From Nanobdellota archaeon (GTDB lineage Archaea > Nanobdellota > Nanobdellia > Woesearchaeales > B3-WOES), in NCBI GenBank assembly GCA_023131705.1, contig JAGLZG010000174.1, positions 1 to 5,686 on the forward strand: a stretch of DNA of 5,686 nt, in the 5' to 3' direction. The position numbers and the translations under genes were made by a program. Below the pieces are notes generated by a model. That model did not search any database. It saw only the letters and a program-made list of their open reading frames with translations, and was not told where the DNA came from. Below are positions 1-4,201 of the stretch, piece after piece (position 1 is the first letter of the stretch; each line of letters starts with the position of its first letter).

Positions 1-327
1 ATGATAAAGGGAAAGGCTGAGTTTATATGCAAGGATATAGCTGATTTTAGTGAAAAGGTGGATACAGTTATTATGAATCCTCCTTTTGGTGTGAAAGTGA
101 GGCATGCTGACAGGCTTTTTTTGGAAAAGGCTGTGAGGATAGCTGATTCAATATACAGTTTTCATAAAAGTGAGAGCGATATGTTTATCAGGGCGTTTAG
201 CAGGGATAATGGATTCAGGGTTGTGAATGTTTTTGATTTTAATTGGCCATTAAAGGCTACAATGGAGTTTCATCGTCGGAGAATTAGAAGAATTAAGGTT
301 AGTTGTTTTGCGCTTGAAAAAGTTTAA
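1..327 (+). CDS. METTL5-like RNA N6-adenine methyltransferase, 3' part (5' end outside the window)
   Basis: This is the C-terminal part of a predicted SAM-dependent RNA methylase of the METTL5/COG2263 family. The eukaryotic member makes m6A in small-subunit rRNA; the target here is inferred, not shown. The visible 108 residues hold the catalytic NPPFG motif (about residues 26-30, N6-adenine (N/D)PP(Y/F) type), the family stretch with IYSFHK (51-56), and a basic end with FHRRRIRRIKV (90-100), as in METTL5 homologues. Family members are about 200 residues and carry the glycine-rich SAM-binding loop and first acidic motif upstream of this point. Those are absent, so the ATG at position 1 is very likely an internal methionine and about 90-100 residues lie before the window. 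The gene ends with TAA and is followed by a structured spacer, then rpoL. The family call is strong; whether the full-length gene is intact cannot be seen. Confidence 0.85.
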   Translation: MIKGKAEFICKDIADFSEKVDTVIMNPPFGVKVRHADRLFLEKAVRIADSIYSFHKSESDMFIRAFSRDNGFRVVNVFDFNWPLKATMEFHRRRIRRIKVSCFALEKV

Positions 328-331
328 ACAA

Positions 332-402
332 TGAAATTCCACTCATTTTAATGGGTGGAATGAGTTGTGCTCAAAAATCACATACTGTTTCGTGGAATTT
401 CA
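332..402. repeat. Perfect 11-bp inverted repeat (arms 332-342 and 392-402)
   Basis: The arms tgaaattccac and gtggaatttca are exact reverse complements separated by 49 nt. Within the spacer, 355-360 (gtggaa) repeats the core of the right arm. The left arm can therefore pair either locally (337-346 with 351-360) or over the longer distance. The left arm begins only 5 nt after the stop codon of the methyltransferase gene. Confidence 0.8.
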
Positions 403-405
403 AGC

Positions 406-475
406 GTCAAAAACCATTCAAATATGCTGATGCTAACCAAATCATGCTACCTATCTCTGGTGGATGGTTTTTGAC
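406..475. repeat. Perfect 12-bp inverted repeat (arms 406-417 and 464-475)
   Basis: The arms gtcaaaaaccat and atggtttttgac are exact reverse complements. The stem can be extended inward by a G-U, a C-G and an A-T pair, leaving a loop of about 40 nt (421-460). The right arm also forms a small alternative hairpin with the following aaaacc (476-481), so the two structures exclude each other. The element ends just before the rpoL TATA box. Confidence 0.8.
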
Positions 476-486
476 AAAACCAAAGA

Positions 487-496
487 TTTTTAAATA
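487..496 (+). promoter_or_regulatory. TATA box of rpoL (leaderless transcript likely)
   Basis: TTTTTAAATA is preceded by a purine-rich caaag resembling a BRE. Its centre is about 27 nt upstream of the ATG at 519. Archaeal transcription usually starts about 25 nt from the TATA centre, so the mRNA should begin at or next to that ATG. No Shine-Dalgarno is visible before 519, which agrees with a leaderless message. The box also argues that rpoL is not simply read through from the methyltransferase gene. Confidence 0.7.
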
Positions 497-518
497 AGAT
501 GTGTTTCCTTGTTGTGTT

Positions 519-797
519 ATGAAAATCAAGACAATAGAGAATCAAAAAAACAAGTTTGTTTTTAAGATTGATGGAGTTTCTCATGGTTTTTGCAATATTC
601 TAAAAGAGAAATTATTAGAGGACAAACATATTAAGACAGCCACTTATGGGGTAGATCATCCTCTTGTTAATATTCCCAATTTTTTAGTTGAGACAGATGG
701 AAGTGAAACTCCAAAGAATGCTGTTCTTAATGCTGTTAAAAAGCTAAAAACAGTTGCAGACAGCGCAAAAAAAGATTTGAGCAAAGAGTTAAAATAA
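519..797 (+). CDS. rpoL: DNA-directed RNA polymerase subunit L (Rpo11)
   Basis: This 92-residue protein is the archaeal counterpart of eukaryotic RPB11/AC19. It pairs with subunit D (Rpo3) in the platform on which the cytoplasmic RNA polymerase assembles. Family hallmarks are the IDG.SHGFCNILKEKLLED block (residues 17-35), the strand with GVDHPLV (44-50), and TDG..TPKNAVLNAVKKLK (59-77), the long dimerisation helix. The length is normal for the family. An ATG also exists in frame at 501, but the 519 start gives the expected N-terminus and sits about 27 nt from the TATA box centre, matching leaderless initiation; starting at 501 would put the codon too close to the promoter. The AMMECR1 gene follows 9 nt after the stop, so the two are probably cotranscribed. 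Confidence 0.93.
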   Translation: MKIKTIENQKNKFVFKIDGVSHGFCNILKEKLLEDKHIKTATYGVDHPLVNIPNFLVETDGSETPKNAVLNAVKKLKTVADSAKKDLSKELK

Positions 798-806
798 TTC
801 TTTAAG

Positions 807-1367
807 ATGCCATTAAAATCAGAGGATGGAAGGGCATTAATTAGATTGGTTAGAGAAAGCATTAAAGCTGTGTTTTCTGGTAAAGATGTTGAGGTTAGTG
901 ACGAGATTAAAGGCAAGTATAGTGAAAAACTAGGGGTTTTTGTGACATTAACAATTGATGGTGAATTAAGGGGCTGTATTGGTTTTCCAGAGCCTGTTTT
1001 TGAGCTGTATAAAAGTGTTGTTGATGCTGCTAAGAGCGCTGCTTTTTCTGACCCTCGTTTTGGACCATTGTCAGAAGAGGAATATGGCAAGATAGAGGTG
1101 GAAATATCTGTTTTAACAAAACCTGAATTGATTAATGTTGAGAAGCCAGAAGATTATTTAAGGAAGATAAGGATTGGAGAAGATGGATTAATAATAAGAG
1201 GTTTGTATGGTTCTGGATTATTGCTGCCACAGGTATTTACAGAGTATAAGTGCGATGCTGAACAAGCATTTAATATGGTGTGCGAGAAGGCTGGTTTAGA
1301 CAGGGATGCCTGGAAAGACCTGAATAATAAGATATATAAGTTTCAGGCACTGATATTTAAAGAGTAA
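807..1367 (+). CDS. AMMECR1-domain protein
   Basis: This 186-residue protein is a full-length AMMECR1 family member. The family spans bacteria, archaea and eukaryotes and its biochemical role is not established; a nucleic-acid or regulatory role has been suggested from its fold and conservation. The diagnostic LRGCIG motif lies at residues 54-59, directly after the GVFVTL strand (43-48). Other conserved blocks are AAFSDPRFGPLS (78-89), the KIEVEISVL strand (95-103), GEDGLIIRG (124-132), and LLLPQV (138-143) followed by a helix ending KAGL..DAW (161-169). The ATG at 807 lies 9 nt after the rpoL stop, with no promoter between, so it is likely the second gene of the rpoL transcript. The start is supported because residues near it already align with family N-termini. 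The assignment is firm; the function is unknown. Confidence 0.93.
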   Translation: MPLKSEDGRALIRLVRESIKAVFSGKDVEVSDEIKGKYSEKLGVFVTLTIDGELRGCIGFPEPVFELYKSVVDAAKSAAFSDPRFGPLSEEEYGKIEVEISVLTKPELINVEKPEDYLRKIRIGEDGLIIRGLYGSGLLLPQVFTEYKCDAEQAFNMVCEKAGLDRDAWKDLNNKIYKFQALIFKE

Positions 1368-1472
1368 ACTAGTATAGGTTTATGTATATCATTTAAAGTC
1401 TGAAATGGCTGATTTCTAAGGTTATAGGAGCTATAAAGATGTAAAATGGATGGGGATTTGTGGTGCCTAACA
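1368..1472. other. Spacer between convergent genes, nothing recognised
   Basis: These 105 nt separate the AMMECR1 stop from the stop of the minus-strand methyltransferase gene. I see two weak TATA-like stretches (about 1383-1396 and 1431-1439) and a short 5-bp hairpin (gaaat/atttc near 1402-1416). I see no convincing C/D box pair, tRNA or open frame. The left copy of a 12-bp direct repeat lies at 1459-1470. Confidence 0.5.
1459..1470 (+). repeat. 12-bp direct repeat, left copy
   Basis: tgtggtgcctaa occurs here and again, identically and in the same orientation, at 2914-2925. The two copies lie just outside the two-gene minus-strand unit (1473-2850). Similarity does not extend beyond the 12 bp. 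It could be a target-site duplication or att-like scar of an insertion, or coincidence. Confidence 0.6.
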
Positions 1473-2303
1473 TTATTTTTTTATGATATAAAAAACCTCA
1501 TTTTCAATGGTTATTTTATTGAATTTAAGGTTAATCCTATTCAGCATTCTTTCTATCCAGCCCCTGTAAGGATAGTTCATTTGTCTGCCTGTTACTGTTT
1601 TTGTGGCAAAGCTTACAACTATGTGTTTTGTGTTTAATTTGGTAATTATTGTTTCGCTTAGTTTATGGCCTTTTGCTTCTAAAGGATCTAATAATTTGAG
1701 CATAAGACAGATGTCTGCTTTTGGCAGTTTGGATATATTGGTGTTTTTTAGGTTTAGTATCTTTGCTTTTCCATTTAACCCTTTGTTTTTCATTATTTTG
1801 AAATAATTGTTTAGGAATCCTATATCTTTAGTGTTTATGTCAAAAGCATAGTAATTTAGGTTTTTAATGTTCATATATGGGTATGATATTGGGTTTAAGC
1901 CGCATCCTAAGTCTATGATTGTTTTTGGCTTTTTAGTTATAGCAAATATTTTTTTGTATAATCCTTTGTAATGTTTTAGTCTTTCTTTTGCTGATATTGA
2001 AGTTTCAAGGATTTTATCATGCATTTCAAGATATTCTTTATTTTTTGCTGTTCTAAGTTTGGTCAGATATTGATCTATGTTTGTTTTAGATGTTTTGAAA
2101 GAAGAATGTATCAGATGGAGTTTTGCCCTTACTGCTTTTACTATGTTTTTGAATTTTTCAGATTTTTCTTTGTCCAGGAATTTTATTAAGTTTGGATTTG
2201 CATTTAGGTATTTTGTTATTTCCTGTTTTACTAAAGAATCATCTATGTATTTGTATTTTTTATTTTTTTTAATGTTAAGTAATAGTGTGTTTTTTTCTGA
2301 CAT
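1473..2303 (-). CDS. ArmA/Rmt/FmrO-family 16S rRNA (guanine-N7) methyltransferase homologue
   Basis: Bacterial relatives (ArmA, Rmt, Kgm/Grm) methylate N7 of 16S rRNA G1405 and give aminoglycoside resistance; the role in an archaeon is unknown. Landmarks over 276 residues: a lysine-rich helical N-terminal domain (1-100, 30S-docking domain in relatives); TSISAKERL (101-109), the region written HSSTNERV in ArmA; IDLGCGLNP (130-138), the SAM-binding motif I; YAFDIN (152-157), motif II; LMLKLLDPLE (200-209), matching the LLKMLPVL block; VVSFATKTVTGR (229-240), matching VISFPIKSLSGK; and ENEVFYIIKK at the end. The length is close to family size. I chose the ATG at 2303, 7 nt after the HD stop, because its N-terminus resembles that of ArmA; an upstream ATG at 2357 would overlap the HD gene by 47 nt. 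Codons are very AT-rich (49 Lys and 27 Asn in 276). Family membership is well supported; the exact target base is not. Confidence 0.85.
   Translation of the reverse strand: MSEKNTLLLNIKKNKKYKYIDDSLVKQEITKYLNANPNLIKFLDKEKSEKFKNIVKAVRAKLHLIHSSFKTSKTNIDQYLTKLRTAKNKEYLEMHDKILETSISAKERLKHYKGLYKKIFAITKKPKTIIDLGCGLNPISYPYMNIKNLNYYAFDINTKDIGFLNNYFKIMKNKGLNGKAKILNLKNTNISKLPKADICLMLKLLDPLEAKGHKLSETIITKLNTKHIVVSFATKTVTGRQMNYPYRGWIERMLNRINLKFNKITIENEVFYIIKK
1476..1482 (+). terminator. Oligo-T tract, possible terminator of the rpoL-AMMECR1 transcript
   Basis: There are seven T residues on the plus strand about 109 nt after the AMMECR1 stop. Archaeal polymerase terminates at oligo-T tracts without needing a hairpin. 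The tract coincides with the last lysine codons of the convergent gene, so it may be only a by-product of that coding sequence. Confidence 0.3.
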
Positions 2304-2310
2304 ATTAATA

Positions 2311-2850
2311 TTATTTGGTACGTTTTTTAGCAAGTATGTCATACATCTTTTTAGCATGTGGTAATTTTATCCTTTTCTTAACATATGACCAGAATTCATC
2401 CAGATTAATGTCCTTTCCTTTATGCTCTTGCTCATATTCATATGCCTGGAGAAGCATTTCAATTTTATCCATTTCATAAACAAGAATAGCTTCTTTAGTT
2501 TTCCTTTCTTCATATTCTCCCCACAGTTTTAAGACTTCATTTTTATCGAGATATTTGGTTAATTTTTTAATCGCTTTTTTTTCTTTTTCATGTTTTTCTT
2601 TATCACTAATCTTATCATGAGGGGTTATATCTCCAGAAAGGATTTCAGCGATGTCATGCATTAATGCCATCTTTACACATTTATTTTTATCTAACCCTAG
2701 TTTTTCTGCAAGAATTAGTGACATTACTGCAGACCTAAAAGAGTGCTCAGCCACAGATTCTGGATTTGGAACCTTCTTAAGAACCCATCCAGCTCTTTTA
2801 ATTTTCTTTAATTCTCCAATTTTATGAAAAAAGTTTATTATATCTTCCAT
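2311..2850 (-). CDS. HD-domain 5'-deoxynucleotidase (HDDC2/YfbR-like)
   Basis: This 179-residue cytoplasmic metal-dependent phosphohydrolase belongs to the HDDC2 branch of the HD superfamily. Relatives such as YfbR remove the 5'-phosphate from deoxyribonucleoside monophosphates; substrate choice here is inferred. Sequence signs: GWVLKKVPNPESVAEH (21-36), the family N-terminus with metal ligand His36; LMHDIAE (63-69) with the His65-Asp66 pair; SGDITP (72-77); and EMDKIEMLLQAYEYE (126-140) with the fourth ligand Asp128. The C-terminal helix has the usual family length, and all four ligands are present. It is the first gene of a two-gene unit; the rRNA methyltransferase begins 7 nt after its stop. 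A TATA box centred about 28 nt upstream and no Shine-Dalgarno suggest a leaderless message. The family call is strong; any functional link to the methyltransferase is speculative. Confidence 0.92.
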   Translation of the reverse strand: MEDIINFFHKIGELKKIKRAGWVLKKVPNPESVAEHSFRSAVMSLILAEKLGLDKNKCVKMALMHDIAEILSGDITPHDKISDKEKHEKEKKAIKKLTKYLDKNEVLKLWGEYEERKTKEAILVYEMDKIEMLLQAYEYEQEHKGKDINLDEFWSYVKKRIKLPHAKKMYDILAKKRTK

Positions 2851-2871
2851 ATAAAATGTTAATTTTTTCTT

Positions 2872-2883
2872 TTTTATATATTT
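2872..2883 (-). promoter_or_regulatory. TATA box of the HD-methyltransferase unit
   Basis: Read on the minus strand this is AAATATATAAAA, centred near 2878. The start codon of the HD gene (A at 2850) is about 28 nt downstream and no Shine-Dalgarno lies between, so a leaderless or nearly leaderless transcript is expected. It is one half of a divergent promoter pair, the TATA centres being about 30 bp apart. Confidence 0.65.
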
Positions 2884-2902
2884 ATCGTTATTTAATCTAA
2901 AC

Positions 2903-2914
2903 TTTTATATATAT
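2903..2914 (+). promoter_or_regulatory. TATA box of the 2934 gene
   Basis: TTTTATATATAT is preceded by ctaaac, a plausible BRE, and is centred near 2908. The ATG at 2934 is about 26 nt downstream, so the message probably starts at that codon. This favours 2934 over the in-frame ATG at 2913, which lies inside the box. The box abuts the right copy of the 12-bp direct repeat. Confidence 0.65.
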
Positions 2915-2925
2915 GTGGTGCCTAA
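2914..2925 (+). repeat. 12-bp direct repeat, right copy
   Basis: This is an identical copy of tgtggtgcctaa at 1459-1470. It occupies the stretch between the TATA box and the predicted start of the 2934 gene, so if it marks an insertion boundary the inserted segment would have supplied that TATA box. Confidence 0.6.
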
Positions 2926-2933
2926 ATTGTTCT

Positions 2934-3431
2934 ATGTTTATAAGGGTTAAGAAACTAAAAGGAAATGAGTATGCTTATCTTGTCCAAAACAGGAGAGTAA
3001 GAGGGAAGGTAAAGCAAAAGGTTAAGAATTATTTAGGAAGGGTTTATTCTTATGAAAAGATTAATGATAATGGTTTTTTTGAGTTTGTAAAGAAGGATGT
3101 TGATGATTATATGAAAGATAAGCAGTTCAGGGATATTGTCAAGGACCTGATAAGGTGGGAGTTTTATAAGCACAATATAAAAGGTATTGATGTTGATTAT
3201 GGCAGGTTAAATGTAAAGAAAGGAAAAAAGGATTGTGCAGTAAGGCTTAATGATGGTTTTTTATATAATAAAAGTTTAAGAGAGCTTATCAGGTTTACAG
3301 GGGTTGGGGATGATGAGAGAGAAATTGGTTATGGGCTTGCTGAAAAATTTGTTAAAGCCGGTATAAAAGTTCCTGAAGAGCTGTTTGTGAAAGTGTTTGA
3401 AAAGCATTTTAGGATTAAAGATGAAGAGTGA
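2934..3431 (+). CDS. Unrecognised basic protein with a transposase-like N-terminus
   Basis: I do not recognise a named family for the whole 165-residue protein. Its first 36 residues (FIRVKKLKGNEYAYLV, then NRRVRGKVKQKV, then NYLGRVY) resemble the short N-terminal segment of IS4/IS1634-type transposases, where a similar strand-turn-strand with KVKQKV...LG precedes the catalytic domain. No DDE catalytic domain follows. The rest is a helical, charged stretch: 55-85, with RWEFYKHNIKG at 74-84; a basic patch VKKGKKD (94-100); and a C-terminal helical region, 115-163. No signal peptide, membrane segment or metal motif is seen. I chose the ATG at 2934 over 2913 because the TATA box centre is about 26 nt away. 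The last 11 nt overlap the start of the transglutaminase gene, so the two are probably translated together. Nucleic-acid binding is plausible from charge only. Confidence 0.75.
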   Translation: MFIRVKKLKGNEYAYLVQNRRVRGKVKQKVKNYLGRVYSYEKINDNGFFEFVKKDVDDYMKDKQFRDIVKDLIRWEFYKHNIKGIDVDYGRLNVKKGKKDCAVRLNDGFLYNKSLRELIRFTGVGDDEREIGYGLAEKFVKAGIKVPEELFVKVFEKHFRIKDEE

Positions 3432-4077
3432 AGAAATAGAAGAAGAAATTGAACCCTGGTATAAAGGGCCAATAAGATGGATGTTAGCCTTGTTTTTGTT
3501 ATTGATTATTGTATTGTGGGCAATACCTTTTACAAGCATTAAACTTGATCCCGGCCCAAGCTATATTCCCAGTATAGAAGAGGTATTCCCATCTGGGAAT
3601 GAGATTGGGAATGGGAATATAAGCATAGAAAATATCTATGATTATGTTAGATTAGTCAAGCCTAATGATCCAATAATAAAGAACGCTGCTACAAAGATTG
3701 CTTCGTTAAGCTGCAAACAGGGCAAGATATGCCATGCAAAAGCAATCTATTATTTTGTAAGAGATAATTTTAGGTATGTTGCTGACCCAGTTAATGAGGA
3801 ATATCTGGAAGAACCTATTACTTTTGTCAGGAATGGCGGCGGAGATTGTGAGAGTGGAACATTATTGTTAGCATCATTAATGTCTGCTGTTGGTATTGAA
3901 AGCCAGTTAGTGCTTATAGCTGGGCATGCATATTTAAAGATAAATGTTGAAGATGCTTCTAAAAGGTATGAAAGGGAGGGATGGATCTACCTGGATTGGA
4001 CATGCAAAAACTGTGAATTTGGTGAAATTCCTTTGGAGAACATTGGGAAGGATGAAAGGTATATAGGTGTTTCCTGA
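3421..4077 (+). CDS. Membrane-anchored transglutaminase-like protein
   Basis: This 218-residue protein has an N-terminal anchor and a papain-like transglutaminase-core domain. Residues 1-17 are acidic then basic. A hydrophobic segment at 18-37 forms one membrane helix, and the rest probably faces outward. The core begins near 70 and holds the triad Cys143 (in GGGDCESGT, 139-147), His169 (in AGHAYLKI, 167-174) and Asp192 (in YLDWTC, 190-195), in correct order and spacing for a transglutaminase or cysteine-protease fold. Two extra cysteine pairs, Cys98/Cys104 and Cys195/Cys198 (CKNC), could be disulphides outside or a metal site. Possible roles are peptidase, amidase or crosslinking; the substrate is unknown. 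The ATG at 3421 overlaps the previous gene by 11 nt; an earlier in-frame ATG at 3397 would only lengthen the overlap. It ends with TGA. Confidence 0.85.
   Translation: MKSEEIEEEIEPWYKGPIRWMLALFLLLIIVLWAIPFTSIKLDPGPSYIPSIEEVFPSGNEIGNGNISIENIYDYVRLVKPNDPIIKNAATKIASLSCKQGKICHAKAIYYFVRDNFRYVADPVNEEYLEEPITFVRNGGGDCESGTLLLASLMSAVGIESQLVLIAGHAYLKINVEDASKRYEREGWIYLDWTCKNCEFGEIPLENIGKDERYIGVS
3565..3618 (+). repeat. Cluster of ATTCCCA/TGGGAAT heptamers inside the transglutaminase gene
   Basis: ATTCCCA occurs at 3565-3571 and 3585-3591, and its reverse complement TGGGAAT at 3594-3600, 3606-3612 and 3612-3618. The second and third copies form a near-perfect palindrome with a 2-nt centre (3585-3600). 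They encode the linker between the membrane helix and the catalytic domain (Ser-Gly-Asn-Glu-Ile-Gly-Asn-Gly-Asn). Confidence 0.6.
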
Positions 4078-4108
4078 GGTTTGGGTTTTCTGGAAGAAAA
4101 ACACAAGC

Positions 4109-4117
4109 TTTTTAAAT
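4109..4117 (+). promoter_or_regulatory. TATA box of the uL1-uL10 operon
   Basis: The stretch tttttaaat, preceded by cacaagc, is centred near 4113. Transcription would start near 4139, leaving an untranslated leader of about 63 nt before the TTG at 4202. The leader contains the hairpin and Shine-Dalgarno listed separately. This is unlike the leaderless promoters elsewhere in the window. Confidence 0.6.
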
Positions 4118-4155
4118 GGGTGTTGAATTCTGATATTATTCAGCAATCCTGATTA

Positions 4156-4189
4156 CTATCAAGTATATGGGAATGCCATAATTTGATAG
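4156..4189 (+). promoter_or_regulatory. Leader hairpin next to the uL1 ribosome binding site, candidate L1 autoregulatory site
   Basis: ctatcaa (4156-4162) pairs perfectly with ttgatag (4183-4189). A G-U and a U-A pair continue the stem, then a bulged A (4165), then tatgg (4166-4170) pairs with ccata (4176-4180) around the loop gaatg. The stem ends on the first G of the GGAGGG Shine-Dalgarno. Archaeal L1 is known (Methanococcus) to repress its own operon by binding an mRNA copy of its 23S site. This hairpin is well placed for that, but L1 binding here is inference. Confidence 0.5.
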
Positions 4190-4194
4190 GAGGG
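4189..4194 (+). promoter_or_regulatory. Strong Shine-Dalgarno of uL1
   Basis: GGAGGG lies 7 nt before the TTG at 4202. It decides that start: there is no ATG near the conserved N-terminus, and the spacing is ideal. Its first G is also the closing base of the leader hairpin. Confidence 0.8.
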
Positions 4195-4201
4195 TAGAAA
4201 A

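Larger units (their letters stand above)
332..481. ncRNA. Candidate structured RNA or regulatory element in the METTL5-rpoL spacer
   Basis: No gene is open in this stretch, yet it is full of complementarity. Module 1: 332-342 is a perfect 11-bp reverse complement of 392-402. Module 2: 406-417 is a perfect 12-bp reverse complement of 464-475, extendable to 15 bp (406-420 with 461-475) with one G-U pair. Each module has a competing local hairpin. 337-346 can pair with 351-360 (10 bp, one G-U, 4-nt loop), and 466-471 can pair with 476-481 (6 bp, 4-nt loop). An ACA (474-476) ends the second stem, which recalls box H/ACA guide RNAs, but no pseudouridylation pocket or kink-turn is clear. C and D boxes are not convincing. 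It could be a small RNA, a 3' UTR structure of the methyltransferase mRNA, or a remnant of a mobile element. The strand is undetermined. The pairing is seen directly; any function is inference. Confidence 0.4.

Noticed and set aside
1..3. ATG at the first base as the true start of the methyltransferase
   Set aside because: The protein would lack the SAM-binding motifs that precede NPPFG in this family, so the real start is most likely upstream of the window.
421..460. C/D box guide RNA in the structured spacer (tgctgatgct as a C box)
   Set aside because: The C-box match is imperfect and there is no properly placed D box, so I kept only a generic structured-RNA call.
501..518. Upstream in-frame ATG as the rpoL start
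   Set aside because: It lies within about 10 nt of the TATA box centre and would add residues not seen in the family; 519 fits both the promoter and the protein.
656..1090. Open frame on the minus strand opposite rpoL and AMMECR1
   Set aside because: It is antisense to two clearly recognised genes, with a serine/leucine-rich low-information product and no promoter or ribosome binding site.
1395..1425. CTGA motifs as D boxes of a small guide RNA downstream of AMMECR1
   Set aside because: No RTGATGA C box accompanies them on either strand, and the short hairpin there is only 5 bp.
2304..2357. Longer start at 2357 for the ArmA/Rmt-like protein
   Set aside because: It would overlap the HD gene by 47 nt; the start at 2303 gives an ArmA-like N-terminus and a clean 7-nt gap.
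1446..2364. Several plus-strand open frames (1446-1637, 1603-1806, 2077-2364) with phenylalanine-rich, membrane-like products
   Set aside because: They are the reverse complement of lysine-rich coding sequence in the minus-strand methyltransferase, which makes Phe/Leu-rich shadows that look hydrophobic.
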